From Manis javanica (lineage: Eukaryota > Chordata > Mammalia > Pholidota > Manidae): 64,000 bases of DNA. A program made the position numbers and the translations under genes. This document shows, piece by piece, positions 1 to 20,247 of this stretch (positions within the stretch are counted from its first letter, which is position 1; the number at the start of each line of letters is the position of its first letter). The stretch spans positions 64,425,613 through 64,489,612 of the forward strand of contig NC_133172.1 in NCBI RefSeq assembly GCF_040802235.1, in the 5' to 3' direction. Below the pieces are notes generated by a model. The model saw nothing but the letters and a program-made list of their open reading frames with translations, did not search any database and was not told where the DNA came from.

Positions 1-1639
1 TGCATGACTGAGGAGGCCACGTGGTGCGTGGGCCCCGGCAGCTGGGTCCTGGGTCCTCACCATCCGCATCCCTGGGGGATCCAGGGGCAGCTGGCCTCCA
101 CACAGCGGGGTGGAGTAGGGGGCTGGCCACAGCTCTGGTGCTCAAAGGGTTCCATAGCCAGAAAGAGTTGAGAGTCTTTGCAGTGTTGAAAAAGTCCGCC
201 TGGCTCCTGACACCCACAGATGTCATGCTAAGTTCTCTGTTTTCCCTGGCCCTCTGATGAAACCCCGGTGATGCTGTGAGGTACCATCATCACTGTCCAC
301 ATTTTATAGGCAAAGAAAAAGAGGCTTGGAGAAGTGAGGACATGTGCCAGCTGGCAAGAGGCAGAGCTGGGGTCTGGCCCAAGGCTGTGTACCTCTCTCT
401 CCACTTTGCCTAAAGTGGTCCAAAAACAAACTCCCCTCCTGAGCTCCTGCATCCACAAGAACTTCATCTTTGCTCACGTCATTCAGATGAACCTGGCCCC
501 TTGGCCTCCCTGTCTTTGTGCAGTGGTCTTCAAGGCCAATCCCTCTGTTCCTTGTCCACCCAGACCTGCAGTCTACCTCCAGCAGTGAGAGGTGCAGACC
601 GTGGTGGTGGGGACGTGGGCAGGTGCGGGGGCAGGAGCTTGCACGCCCACCCCAGCACATCCCTGCCGCTCCTCTCCTGGGGGTGGGGTCTCCTTTCCCA
701 GCCCCTCTTCAGCTGGTTCGCCCCCATGGGTCTTTGGTTGCCCTTTCTTATGAGGAGCAATTCAGTTCTCTCCTGTTTCCCTTGATTGTATCTGCTCCTC
801 ACCCTATACTGCAGACATTGTGGAGCCAGTCCTGTGCCCTACATGAATTCCTGACCCACAACATCCTTGGCATGATGAAATGGCTGCTGCTTCATGCCAC
901 CTGGTTGTTATGCAGTAACAGAAAACAGGAACATACATGGCAAGTATCTAGAGTAGCACACGGCCCATAATAAGGACCATATGTGCTAGCTCTCACATGC
1001 GTCTGTTCTTATGAGTGAGGGGAGTCTCTGTGGGGATGCATGGCCATGAGAGAGCGGGAGAAGCCGCTCAGCAGATGCTCAGTCCCACAGAACCTCCTAG
1101 GAGGGCTCTGGTCAGCCTGGGCACTATCCAGTGTGGATGGTCCTACTGGGCGGCATTTTGGGCCAGCCACCTCTTTGGATGTTTTTCCCTTAGCCCACCT
1201 GTCTATTTCAGCCAGTGTGAAGGGCTGGGGGCAACCGGGCCTGGGCATATTCTCAGCCCTGAAGTGGAGAAGTCTTAATCCTTCCTGTGCCCTCCGCCTA
1301 GCATGCAGAGGGCACTCAGGGTCTAGGGGATGACCTTACACCTAGGCGTAGGGTGCCAGAGCAAATGCAGGATTCTCAGTTAATTTGGAATTTCAGATAA
1401 ACAAGAAATAATATTCCACTTTGGGGCATGTTAATATTCAGCACTTATTCCTTCGTTACTAAATCCAGTAACCCTAGGCTGGAGTCCTTAGCAGCTCTGA
1501 AGCTGGGCCTGTCCTGGGGAACAGGAGGTCTTGAACTCTTTATTCCACCCACTTGTCTGTTCCTCACAATGCTGCGAGGTAGAGGCTCAGAGACGAAGGG
1601 GCCAAGGCATACAACCACCATAGGAAGCCCACGGGAGGC
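1..1639. other. Intergenic sequence upstream of DEF8
   Basis: No coding exon is recognisable on either strand. In human the neighbour on this side is TUBB3, but nothing here reads as tubulin. Apart from a MIR-like stretch near 270-400, I see only unique, moderately GC-rich sequence. The short open frames show no family resemblance. Confidence 0.5.
270..400 (-). repeat. MIR SINE remnant
   Basis: The plus strand reads like the reverse complement of the MIR core: attttatag followed by aaaagaggcttggagaagtgagg and a gcagagctggggtctgg segment. This matches the usual 'tttacagatgaggaaactgaggctcagagagg ... gcagagctggga' layout with many differences. It is an old, inactive element. Confidence 0.55.
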
Positions 1640-2052
1640 AGTTGTGCACAAATGTTTACAGTAGTTTTATTTGTGGTAGCAAAGGCTGAGAACAGTCCAG
1701 ATGTTCAAACCAGGTGAACAGATAAAACTGACTGTGGTGCACCCACATGGGGACCAACCTCAAAGTAACTATGCTGAGTGTAAGGTGCCAGACTAAACAA
1801 GAGAGCGGACCACAAGATTCCGCTTCTTAAAGTTCTAGAAAACACAAGATAGTGACAGGAAGCAGATCAGTGCTTGCTTGGGGGGTAGAGGTGCGGACAG
1901 AGAGTGGGGACCGTGTGGGGGCTGGAGGAATGTCTGAGGACAGTGGCTAGGTTACTATCTTAATTATGGCCACTTTTCCTCAGCTGTGTGCAAATGTCAG
2001 ATTGTACACTTACATGTCCCTTATACTTCAGTAAAGCTGTGAAGAAAAAAGA
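1640..2052 (+). mobile_element. Old L1 3' end fragment (L1M type)
   Basis: The order of recognisable L1 3' motifs is a 'tttatttgtggtagcaaagg' segment, 'gaacagataaaa', a 'ttctagaaaacacaagatagtgacagg' segment, 'gcagatcagtgcttgcttgggg', and a terminal 'ttatacttcagtaaagctgtgaag' followed by an A-rich tail at 2040-2050. This is the sense strand of an ancient L1 ORF2 end and 3' UTR. It is 5' truncated and has no open frame. Confidence 0.7.
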
Positions 2053-2099
2053 ACTCCCCAATGACTCCTATCTCACCACAAACCAAAGGCAATGTGTTT

Positions 2100-2430
2100 A
2101 CAAATGGCCCACAGCCTCCCTATTCTCCAGACCTCTCCTCTCACTTCACTTCTACCAGGCTTCCCCCTTCAGCAAACTCCAGCCACAGTGACCCATCCTC
2201 TGCTCCTCAGGACCTTTGCAGCTTCCCTTCTGGGTGCTGTTCGCAGCTTATCCATAGTTCTTGCCTTCTTACCTTTTAGGTCTTGGCTGAGTACAGTGTC
2301 GTCTTCCCCTGACTTTGTCCACTACCTTCTTAGTGTGCATCACATCTCTTATTAAGTTGCATCTTTGCTTATTATCTTTACGGCTTCTTGAGTGTTGGGA
2401 TCTTGCCTGACTTCTCACTGCTGTGTGTCG
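2100..2430 (+). repeat. L2 LINE remnant
   Basis: The stretch carries the L2 3' signature: 'caggacctttgcagcttccctt', then 'ttttaggtcttggctgagt', 'cttcccctgactttgtccactacctt', and 'cttcttgagtgttgggatcttgcctg'. These follow the consensus order (sports-page of conserved L2 words: 'agggcctttgca', 'tcaggtctttgctc', 'cttccctgacc', 'ccttgagggcaggga'). Assignment is by recall of the consensus and is approximate at the edges. Confidence 0.55.
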
Positions 2431-2769
2431 GTGGCTCCGTGCAGCAGACACTGATTCGGCCCAACACCTGGGGCTAACCACGTTTGTGGAGTGGGCCCCG
2501 TCCAGGCGGACTGTCTTCCTCTCAAGGCCGTACTCCCTTGGGGCCTCATCAGGTGTCCAGGCAGTTATTGGCTATAAATCCATGAAGAAGGCAAACAAAA
2601 CCCTGGCTTGCAGCCATAGCTGGGGGTGTAGGGTAGTGGAGACAAGTCAAGACAGAGGATGGCAGACTGGTGGCAGGACTTAGTTAGACAAGGCAGGGCA
2701 TTGAGCAGCTGGGAAGCGTTACTGTAGCTGCTCCAGACACAGGCGTCCCCATGCTCCCCGCCCTATCCG

Positions 2770-2900
2770 CACCGTGCCTCAGTTTCCTCCTCTGTAAATG
2801 GGGTCCCTCCCTCACCAGCTGTGAGCACCATGCTGGTGGTGCCGGTGGAAACTAGCACAGGAAGCCTGCACGGTGCCCCCACTTCCTTTTTTTCTCCTCA
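2770..2900 (+). repeat. MIR SINE remnant
   Basis: The sequence 'gtgcctcagtttcctcctct' followed by gtaaatgggg is the MIR core in the sense direction. The flanks are degraded. Confidence 0.65.
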
Positions 2901-3049
2901 GCCACTGGGGTTTAAAAAGTTAAATACCATCAGTTTCTTTTTGAGTGTTGTGGTTTCAAATTAAATCACGACTTTTGTGATCATCAAAACTCTAGGAAAT
3001 GGATCCCCCACCCCATGCCGTCCACACACAGTCTTGAGCAGGCGGCCTG

Positions 3050-3320
3050 ACGTGTCGCCCATTTCCCAGAGGGGGATGTGGAGGCGGGGCCTGGGGGACC
3101 TGCTCCGGAGGCCGGCATGTCATGAGCCTCCGGGCCACAGGCGGCAGCAGCGGCCCGGGGCCGGATACAATGTAGCCAGGGCGCCGGGCAGGTTACGATG
3201 TAGCGAGGGCTGCAGGAGTCAGGTGAGCGGCAGAGGGGCAGCAAGGGCGGGCAGGTGAGCGGCGGGGGGCTGGGGTACAGAGCACGGGGGCGCTACGCCC
3301 TCAGGGACTCACTCTGCCCG
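3050..3320 (+). promoter_or_regulatory. DEF8: DEF8 CpG-rich promoter and probable non-coding first exon
   Basis: GC content and CpG density rise sharply here. Two strong splice donors lie 32 bp apart, each within gtgagcgg: the exon would end at 3222 ('gagtcag|gtgagc') or at 3254 ('gggcag|gtgagc'). The first coding exon of DEF8 begins at 6330, so a non-coding first exon ending here and a 3.1-kb intron is the simplest model. A 27-bp-spaced near repeat (tacaatgtagc at 3166, tacgatgtagc at 3194) lies just upstream. The start of transcription cannot be fixed from sequence. Confidence 0.55.
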
Positions 3321-4374
3321 CCGTGTCCTGGAACTCAGGGAGCTCCTGTCTGGACACGGACATCAAGGGCGCAGGGGTTGAGGGACCCGCCCAAGGCCCT
3401 GGCCTGCGCCCCAGCAGGGTTCAGACCTGCCAGATGGGGACTCCCACCTCCGGTCCTCATTGGGGGCTCAGGGGGCATTGATGACCTCAGCTGTTCCAAT
3501 CCCGCCCTCGCAGGGCTTAGCACCCCAGAGGAGGATGCTCCCCCAACTGGTGACACTGGCACCGCTTCCTGCCACCAACATGCCCTGTCTGTGGGATCTG
3601 TGAGGCCCATGGGGACCCTTGTAGCTCTGTCACCCTCTGAGGATGCTGGGCTGCTCTGAGCCGCAATTTCTTCCTGTATGAAGCTGGGCGACAGGTAGAA
3701 GAGACTTGCCCTTCTGCAGAGCTGGTTGGTGAGGGCCTCCATAGTGTATACCTGTTGTGGGTGAAGGTGGGGAAGGCACCCAGTTTTGGGGTGGCTCTTG
3801 TCTGAAGAGGGCGGTGGCCACCCGGCCAGACTTCAACGGCAAGCAGTTCTTAAAGGGACAGTAACCCTGCCCCCACTCCTGGCAACTAACTGGCAGGCTT
3901 CCTTCCAGATACGGGCAGATGGGAAGCACCTGCTCTGCTGCCCCTTCCAGGGGGAATTCTAGGGGCCTCTGGTGGTGGTGGGGTTGACCCCTTGGTGGCC
4001 ACACGCAGGACATGGGAGGCTAGTTCTGTGCATCGTGATGCATCTGAGCTGCTGCCCAGCATCCCTCAGTGTCCTGAGTCCCTGGGCTTCATTCTGAGGT
4101 TTCCTTTAACTGCTAAGTTGAGGAGTCCTCTTCCCTATGAGAGGGGTGGTCTCTGCAGGAGGGTGGTGGGTGGAATAGTGGGTTTCCTTTATTCTTCTCA
4201 GGCTGCACCTTCCTGCCTGTTCCTCTTGGAGGCCAAGCCCAAATTCTGCATGTAGATTTCTCTGTGGGGCAAACCTGGTGTGCAGAGGGGGTGGCTGCCC
4301 CTCCGCCCAGTCAGCCAGGGCATGCTGCATGTATTAGGACCCCACTGGCCTGCCCTTGGAAACCCTGAGGGAAG

Positions 4375-4500
4375 TGTGATTCTCCAACCTGGCAGGAGAA
4401 AAACTGAGGCTGAGAGAGGTCAAGTGACTCCACACATTCATTCACCAATGGCCTCTGTTCAGGCCTGGGACTGGCACTGCCTGTAAGGAGATGAACGGAA
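4375..4500 (-). repeat. MIR SINE remnant in DEF8 intron 1
   Basis: The segment 'gagaaaaactgaggctgaga' followed by gaggtcaagtgactcc is the reverse-strand MIR core. Edges are uncertain. Confidence 0.5.
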
Positions 4501-6168
4501 GATGCTCTTTCCAGGCGAGCTTGCACAGGAAGGCTGCTGGGAAGAGAAGTGTCCGCACCCTTGAATTCCTTTGGACACACTTTAAAACACTGGGAGGTCT
4601 CCAGAGAGAGACCCCTGGGGGTGGCTCCCCACCCTCCAGGCCCTTGGGGTCGGGCTGCTCATCCCATGAGGACAGTAACAGTGTGCTTCACAGCAGCCGT
4701 GGGCTTCAGGGATTGGTGGACAGGAAGTTGCTAAGAGGAAACATCAGGGATCATGGTGGGATTCTGGCTAAACCAGACCAGCAGGGTGCTTACTGAGGCC
4801 AGGGTGATCAGATGTCACTTGTGGGAAGGTGGGGGACAGGGAGCCTGTCAGGGGATCAGATATATGGATGGGGGATGATCGCTAAGATGACTTAGCAGGG
4901 TTCTTGCTAAAACTGGATTTTACCAGGAAGGGCACAGATGGGCCTAGAAGTTCTGGGAGCCTAACTATAGTCTGGTTGAGCCAATAATGTTTGTCACCAC
5001 TCAAAAGAAGCGGGCAGTGAGTCCTGGACAGTTGGCTCTCTCCTGGACTCTGGGTACTTCCCAGGATACTGGCATGTTCCTGCCATCGGGGGAGGCACTG
5101 GGCATCAGGGCCTGACAACCCTGTGTGGACTGACAAAACTGTTAGGTAATAAGAGAGAGGGGGCTTGAGCCCATGGCCCCTGTGCCCTCCCCTGTTTTGA
5201 CCCGGGAGCAGCTGGTCAGTGAGTGTTGGATTCTGCCAGACAGAACTGTCAGCTCACATCCTGGAGGCCAGCAGGCAGGCCAGGTCCTACAGGCGATGGG
5301 GGAGGCCCTGCCCAGGTCTCTTCCCAGGAGGGGCCCACAGATAGGATAATCATAGGATTGCCTTTTATAATTATGAATTATTTCAGGCTGTAAACAGGTA
5401 CAGAGAAAGCAAAACCAACACAGCACTTACTGCAAACCTTTAAAAACAGTCTCTCCCCTTTACGGATTTGTTCACCCTGGTGGCAGGGAGGGGCTGAGGA
5501 ACGCGGCCCAGGCAGTTGAGTGGGGGCCTAGGCTCCCCAACCAGGGCCTCTTCTTCCCTGTCAGGAGCCATCAGCCCTGTGAGTTCTGCAGTTTGCAGAA
5601 CTCTGGGTCAGGGAAAACATTTCCCGACCTTTTCTGGGATCCCGAGGTGTGGGGCCACATCCTGCTCAGGCCGCACAGGGCATCAGTGGGGACCCAGGCT
5701 AGTAGGTGCCAGCATGGCCTGCATGGTGACTAAAGAGCATTCATGGTGCCGGCTGGCAGCGGAGCGCCATGCTTCACTGGGAAGGCAGATCTGTTGAAGG
5801 CCACACTGCAGGCAGCAGAGCTGCAGAGCATCCAGCACTGCCCCGCTGAGCTCAGGGACTATGGTTTGGGGGTGCTGCAGTGGGAGGGGGGTGCTTTGAG
5901 TCGGCCAGGAGTGAGACGCTAAGGGTCTCAGAGGACAGTGACCAGGGGGCTGGACTAGGGCTGCTTGAGGCACCTGATGCTCAGGACCAAGTGCTGGGAG
6001 GCAGAGGCATAGGTTCCAGACTGTCTGGCTGGGCGCCCTCGGGCATGTCCAGGCCCTCTCCCACCCCTCTTGTCCCATCTACATGGTGGGAGTGGCTTGG
6101 ATGGCATTGCTGTTGCTGAGGGGCACATTGCTATTACACCTCTAGTGTGGGCCTGGGTGTGGGGCTGA

Positions 6169-14832
<8,664 letters not shown>

Positions 14833-16607
14833 AGCAACAGATGCCTTCCTGGGCCTGTCTGGCGCCCACTCTGCTGGTCATCACCAAAGCCAAGGTGTCT
14901 GGTGTTCTGGAGACCCCTAGGCTGCAGTCCCTAGATCTCTCCCACTGCTGGGCCTCAGTGGCAGAAGCACCTTGCGGACCCTCATCCCCCGGGCATTTCC
15001 TGGGATTCGGGCAGCCTGGCCTGGCAGTGAAGTCTGGGATGTGCCCCCCACCACACACTGCAGGGCTTCATGGGCAGGGGAGTGGGGAAGGGCTTTTTGC
15101 ATCCCTTGTGGGAGAGCCCCCATGTCCTTGGGGCCAAGGCTGCTAGACCTTGGCCACCCCTGAAACCCTGGATCGCTTGGGGGAGTGGCAACAAGCCAGC
15201 TGCACGCACCCGGCCTCAGCCTGAGTTTTATCTGCAGCGGATGGTTTGGGTTCTTTCTGGAGGCTCCCATCCCCTCATCCCCTTGTCTCATTGGGGACCC
15301 CTGATTGTCCCTGGCTGGGGTTATTCAGGATTGTCTCCTGAGAGCCCTGCCCCTGCCCCCCGAGGTTCCTTCTCTCAGGGTCCTCCTCCAGCAGGGCCAG
15401 TCCAGAGGTTATTTGATCTTTCTATACAACGTGGAAGGAAGGGGGCCGTGGAGCTTTCTCCAGGTTGGAAATGCTACTGCCTCTGCCTTGGCCCAGCCCA
15501 ACTTACCCTGGTGCTCTGGTGTTTTTAGCCTGCCATCAAGGGTAGGCTGTGGGAAGAGGACATTTCAGGGCCCGCCCTGGGCAGTGCGTGACTGTTGCTG
15601 TCGACGCAATGTGGTTGACACACACAGGTGGTGGGCGAGGTGCAGGGAATCGCCGCGTGGATGCTTGTCACCTCAGACTAGGAGGCCCAAGGAGACGTGT
15701 CAGGAGGAGAAAGGTCAGCTTAGCTTGCAGGCTGATGTGAGGGGTGGCCTCACACAGCATCACTTCCCCCTTGCCCCTCTGCCTCTTTAGGAAAGCCCCA
15801 CACATCACGTTAGGAACCCCTCCTGCTGTTCTGACCTGCCTTGGGGCGTGATGTGGGAGAAGTGAGCACTGGTGAGGTCGGCACAGCAACAGTCCCCACC
15901 CTGCTTCCCCTTCTCTAGGAATTGGAGTTGGGGTTAAAGGCCAAATGCCCTTCTCCTACTCCCCCACGTTTCTCACTACTTCATCACAATTCTATATAGG
16001 GATATTGGCCTTTCCTGAATTTACCACGTAATCGACATCAGTGTCCAGCTGCAATCACTGTGTCCATAGATGATGTCAGTATGCTGGCATTTGTTGGACA
16101 AAGAGTTGGCTTCCTTTTAAAAAAGTTCTCCCCATTATCTCCTTTCCCAACACCTCCCACCACTTACCACTTCTGAATGACAAAATCTTTCAGCAGAAGC
16201 ATGTTTGGGTCTTTCTGAGTCTACAACATGGTATTAATAACCAAAGAACCAGTTTACAAGACTAACACCTCACAGAAGAGCAGGGAAGGACACCCAGCTG
16301 TGCAGCCACTGTCCCATTAAGTGTGTTCCTGACTCTGGTGTGTGTGTGAATTGGGGACAGGGCAGGTTTGCTGACACGCAAGCCACCTGCAGACCAAGGG
16401 GAAGCTCACACCCTTCCCCATTCTATGGGGTCAAATGTAGCTTGGTTTGCAGAGAAGAGTTCTTGATGGGTGAGAAGCACTCCATTGGGTGTCAGACCTA
16501 GGTCTGAGTGGGCTGATCCTCCTGGCCACCATTTCTATAAGGCGACTGAGGGCAGTCTGTGGGCCCAGTGCTAGGCATGTTTGAACACAGGCTCCATTGC
16601 AAATAAA
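14833..16607 (+). other. DEF8: DEF8 3' UTR and downstream flank
   Basis: After the TAG at 14830-14832 there is no further coding signal. The first canonical AATAAA on the plus strand that I find lies at 16602-16607, so the 3' UTR could reach that point, but a non-canonical signal nearer the stop is just as possible. No repeat is obvious in this stretch. Confidence 0.3.
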
Positions 16608-16669
16608 TGAGGCTACTCTGGATATTAGGTGGAAGATACAGTCCATTTTTCCCCCCTTTCCTGTTATGA

Positions 16670-18670
16670 ACTAGTGGTTTAATGTTTTTATTTTGATAAA
16701 TTTAGATTTACAGAAATGTTGTAAACATTCTCATTCACCCATCTGGAGTCCATAAATGTTAATATCTTGCCCCATTTGCTGTATTCTTTCCCCATACACA
16801 TTTTATTTTCCTGGATCATTTGACAGTAAGGTGCAGAGATAATGTCCCTTTGGTCCTACGCATGTTTATTTCTTCCAGAGAAGGACAGTACCGTATATGG
16901 CCACAGTACAGTTATCAACATCAGGAAATAATTGACATGATACCATAAAACCTGCAACAAACCTTAATCTGATTTTGCCATCGAGTTGCCACATCTTTTT
17001 TTATATATATGTTTTTAAAATTAATGGATCATTGAATATACACTCTTATGAAGGTTTTACAAGAAAAACAAGTGTTTACTACATTTACCCATATTATCGA
17101 GTCCCCCCCACGCCCCATTGCAGTCACTGTCCATCAGTGTAGTAAGATGCCACAGAGTCATTACTTGTCTTCTCTGTGCTACACTGTCTTGTTACCACGT
17201 CTTTTTAGCCTTTTTTATTTTTGAAGGGTGCATAACATCTACATTTTTGAAAAACACAGGCTATGTATTTTTAAGGATGTCCTTCGACGTGGGTTGTTCT
17301 GATTGAATTCAGGCTTTGTACTTCTGGTGGAAATTCCACAGAAGTGATGCTGTGTCCTGCGCATGACATGTCCTGTTTCTGGAGATATTGCCATGACCCA
17401 TCTGTCCCGTGTTCTTTCGTCACTTGTTTACTTTCCAGCATAGCAATATGTTCCAGGTTTGTCTTGCACCTTCCATGTCCCAGCCCTGAAACCTGCCATT
17501 TCTCCAAGGAGCCCTAGTACCTTCCAGTGGGGAATGGTATTTAGTAAAAAAGATATGGTTGTTGGACACGCTCATTGCTACTGGGCTGTCACTACTTTTT
17601 GGTCCTTTAAACAGAGTTGGAAATAGCACCACCTACATCTGTATTTCACTATCATAAACATTAAAAACTGAGTTCACAGTCATACTTCCAATTTCAAAAC
17701 ACTAAATGATTTCTTTCTTTCCCCTTTTTATATTTGTAATTCCCTTCCTTGACAGGGATAAACCTGACTCCATTATCCGTAATATATATTTGCTCAATCC
17801 TAGAATACACAGAAAGTACTTTTGGCATAGCTAACCTACACGTCTGTAAAAAAGAAGCCTACTAACTAGAGTTTAATTTTTGCTTAAGAGTCCTTTTTTG
17901 TTGAGGGCATATAGTCAAAATGTGGTATTCAAAATTTACTTTGGGCGTTTCTCCTATTCATTGTATGTAAATCTTGTGAAATATGGTTCCAGGCATATAT
18001 TCCATTTTGTTTTAATTTTTAGTCCTTGTTTATTTTTAAATAATATATTAACATGGTTCTCAAAGTAAGAACTTTACAAAACGTATATTTAGTTGAGTGT
18101 CCTCTTCCTCCACTCCCGCCCCCGATGGTAACTAGTCTCTTTAGGCTCTGGTTTCTCCTTCTTGTGTCTCTTTTTGCACAAATGAGTAAGATATGTGTAC
18201 ATTTTCTCTCTCCTTTCTTTTACAAAATGTATCACACTGTAGTTTTGCATATTGTTTTTTTCCAATTGACAGCATACCTGGAAACCACTCCACATCAGTT
18301 CTTCCTCACTCTTTTATCATTATCATTTATATCTGTATTATATTTCACTGTGCGGAATTGTCATTTCATGTTTGACCACTCTTCTACATGTAAATATTTA
18401 GGCTGTCTCTTAGCTTTTGCAGTTACAAACAAGGAGGCAATGAATAATCTGTGCACACATATCTTCTTTAGTTAGAGGTATATCTTCAGGGTACAACCCT
18501 AAAAGTGGGATCACGAAATCAATTAGGAGTTAGTGTAATGCTCCTCCATAACTGCTGTACCGATTTGCTTTCCCACCAGCAGTGTATGAGGAGCCTGTTA
18601 ACCATAGTCTCACCAACAGAATGTGTGGTCATACTTACTTTTGCCAATCTGATTAGTGAGAAATGGTATT
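16670..18670 (-). mobile_element. Old antisense L1 (3' UTR and ORF2 end), first part
   Basis: The stretch carries antisense L1 words in the right order: 'tttagatttacagaaatgtt', 'cagaagtgatgctgtgtcct', 'ggaaaccactccacatcagt', 'tgtttgaccactcttctaca' with 'ttacaaacaaggaggcaatg', and 'ctttcccaccagcagtgtat'. The element continues after an interruption at about 19495. A younger L1 tail is inserted at 17001-17191. No open frame remains. Confidence 0.75.
16986..17206 (-). mobile_element. Young-lineage L1 3' tail nested in the older L1
   Basis: About 190 bp match the 3' end of the L1 at 50,336 ('atacactcttatgaaggttt', cccattgcagtcactgtcc, atcagtgtagtaagatgcc). The insert is flanked by an imperfect 15-bp duplication, TTGCCACATCTTTTT at 16986-17000 and TTACCACGTCTTTTT at 17192-17206. 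A T-rich run after the left copy is the remains of the poly(A) tail. It is a severely 5'-truncated insertion. Confidence 0.75.
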
Positions 18671-18674
18671 TGCA

Positions 18675-19495
18675 ATGATGTGCTTAACTCCTTTTCAGCT
18701 CCTAGACCTGATTCCAATGTGTGTGTGTGGTGGGTGTGGGGGCCTTTCCCCCTACACCCACCATACACAACACTAAGCAATTCTTGAACACCAGCAGGGT
18801 GTCCGAGAATGCAACTCAATTCTGATGCTATCTGCCTGGAGACAGTACCAGATTCCCCAGGTTAAGAGTTCCGTCCTACAAGACTGCCCTTCACCCTTAC
18901 CTCGAGACACTGGTTGCAAGCCTCAGGCAGTTACCTGTGTTTCTGACCTACTGGCTACAGATTGGGGGCTCCAATGACCTCCCTCTTAGTTTCAATTAAT
19001 TTTCTAGAGTGGCTCACAGAACTCAGAACACTTACGTTTACCAGTTTAATAAAAGATACTGAAAAGGATACAACTTAACAGTCAGATGAAGAGATGCAAA
19101 GGCAAGGTCCCAAATAAAGGAGCTTCTATCTTCGTGGGACTTGGATCCTGGCTCCATGGCATGTGGAGGCATTCTGGTTCCCAAGCATGGAAGCTCTTTC
19201 CTACAGAGAAGCAGGATCTCAGAGGGCGAGAAGCTCTTCTGGGGGGTTTTTGTGAGGGCTTTGCTGCATAGTCATGATTGACTATATTGGCCATTGCTTG
19301 ATTCAACCTCCAGCCCTCACCCTTGGGTGGGGAGTGGGGTGGTGGTGTCCAAAAGTGTCCATTAATATGACAAGACACCCATTTCACCTTTAAGACTGTA
19401 GTGTTTTCAGGAGCTGCGGATGAAGACCAAAAATACCTGGGAAATATATATTTGGTCATATGAATGACCAAATATGTATGTATGACTCATTAGAT
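18675..19495. mobile_element. LTR-like insertion that splits the old L1
   Basis: The segment interrupts the antisense L1: L1 text stops near 18670 ('gagaaatggtatt') and resumes near 19497 ('gtatctgtgctttaatgtgc'). Inside are words I associate with an old mammalian ERVL/MaLR-type LTR: 'ctagagtggctcacagaact', 'ttacgtttaccagtttaata', 'gcatagtcatgattgactat' with 'attggccattgcttgattca'. The shared 'gtat' at the borders could be part of a 5-bp duplication. The family name is uncertain. No coding sequence is seen. Confidence 0.5.
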
Positions 19496-20060
19496 CACAG
19501 TATCTGTGCTTTAATGTGCATTTCTTTAGAGTGAGGTTGAACTTATCCTGGGTTCCAAAATCTAATTTATGAATCAAATCTTTTGTCCATTTTTCTATTG
19601 GATTTCATATATTTTTCTGTGGAATCTGTAATAAGAGTTCTTCACATCAGGAATACTAGCCCATTATCTGTAAGATATGTTGCAAATATTTTTTCTAGTC
19701 TGTCAATTGCCTTTGACCTTGTGGGCAGTTTTTTACCCATGGAAAGTTTTGTTTTGTTTACATTTTTATATGATCAAGTTGATTTTTTTTACTTCACCTA
19801 GACTTTACATTATAAAGAATCTTTCCCTACAACCAGGTCATAGAGGCAGTCACCTATGTGTTTTCATAGTATTTGAATGTTTTTAATTTTCACGTTTAGA
19901 TCTCTGATCAGTTTATTCTTGTGTATGCTGTGAGGTATGGATCTAATTTTCTCTCCAAATAGTTAACTAGTTGTCCTGCACCAACATTTTTTTCTGTACT
20001 ATTATTACACAGGTCTGACTACTACACTGCTAAGTACTAAGCTTTATAGTGTTTTAATGT
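19495..20060 (-). mobile_element. Old antisense L1, second part
   Basis: The antisense ORF2 3' end continues: 'ttttgtccatttttctattg', 'ttcttcacatcaggaatact' with agcccattatctg, 'tgaggtatggatctaatttt', 'gtcctgcaccaacatttttt'. It is the same element as the part ending near 18670. It ends near 20060, ahead of the CENPBD1 locus. Confidence 0.7.
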
Positions 20061-20247
20061 CTAGAAGGGCTAGACATTTTAAGAAATGTTTCCCTGTGTA
20101 TTCTTGCATGCAGTCTTTTAAAAGCACATGTATTTAAATAAAACTTGAATGAAAAAATTTTATACTCTTAAATGTCAAAATGAAAATACCAGAAAAAGGG
20201 CTCCCAGGGACTTTAAACATCTGGCAGTGGGGAGCCTTGGTGGGGCT

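Noticed and set aside
1-3000. Searched for the 3' end of TUBB3, the expected upstream neighbour
   Set aside because: No tubulin-like exon on either strand; the gene must end before the window.
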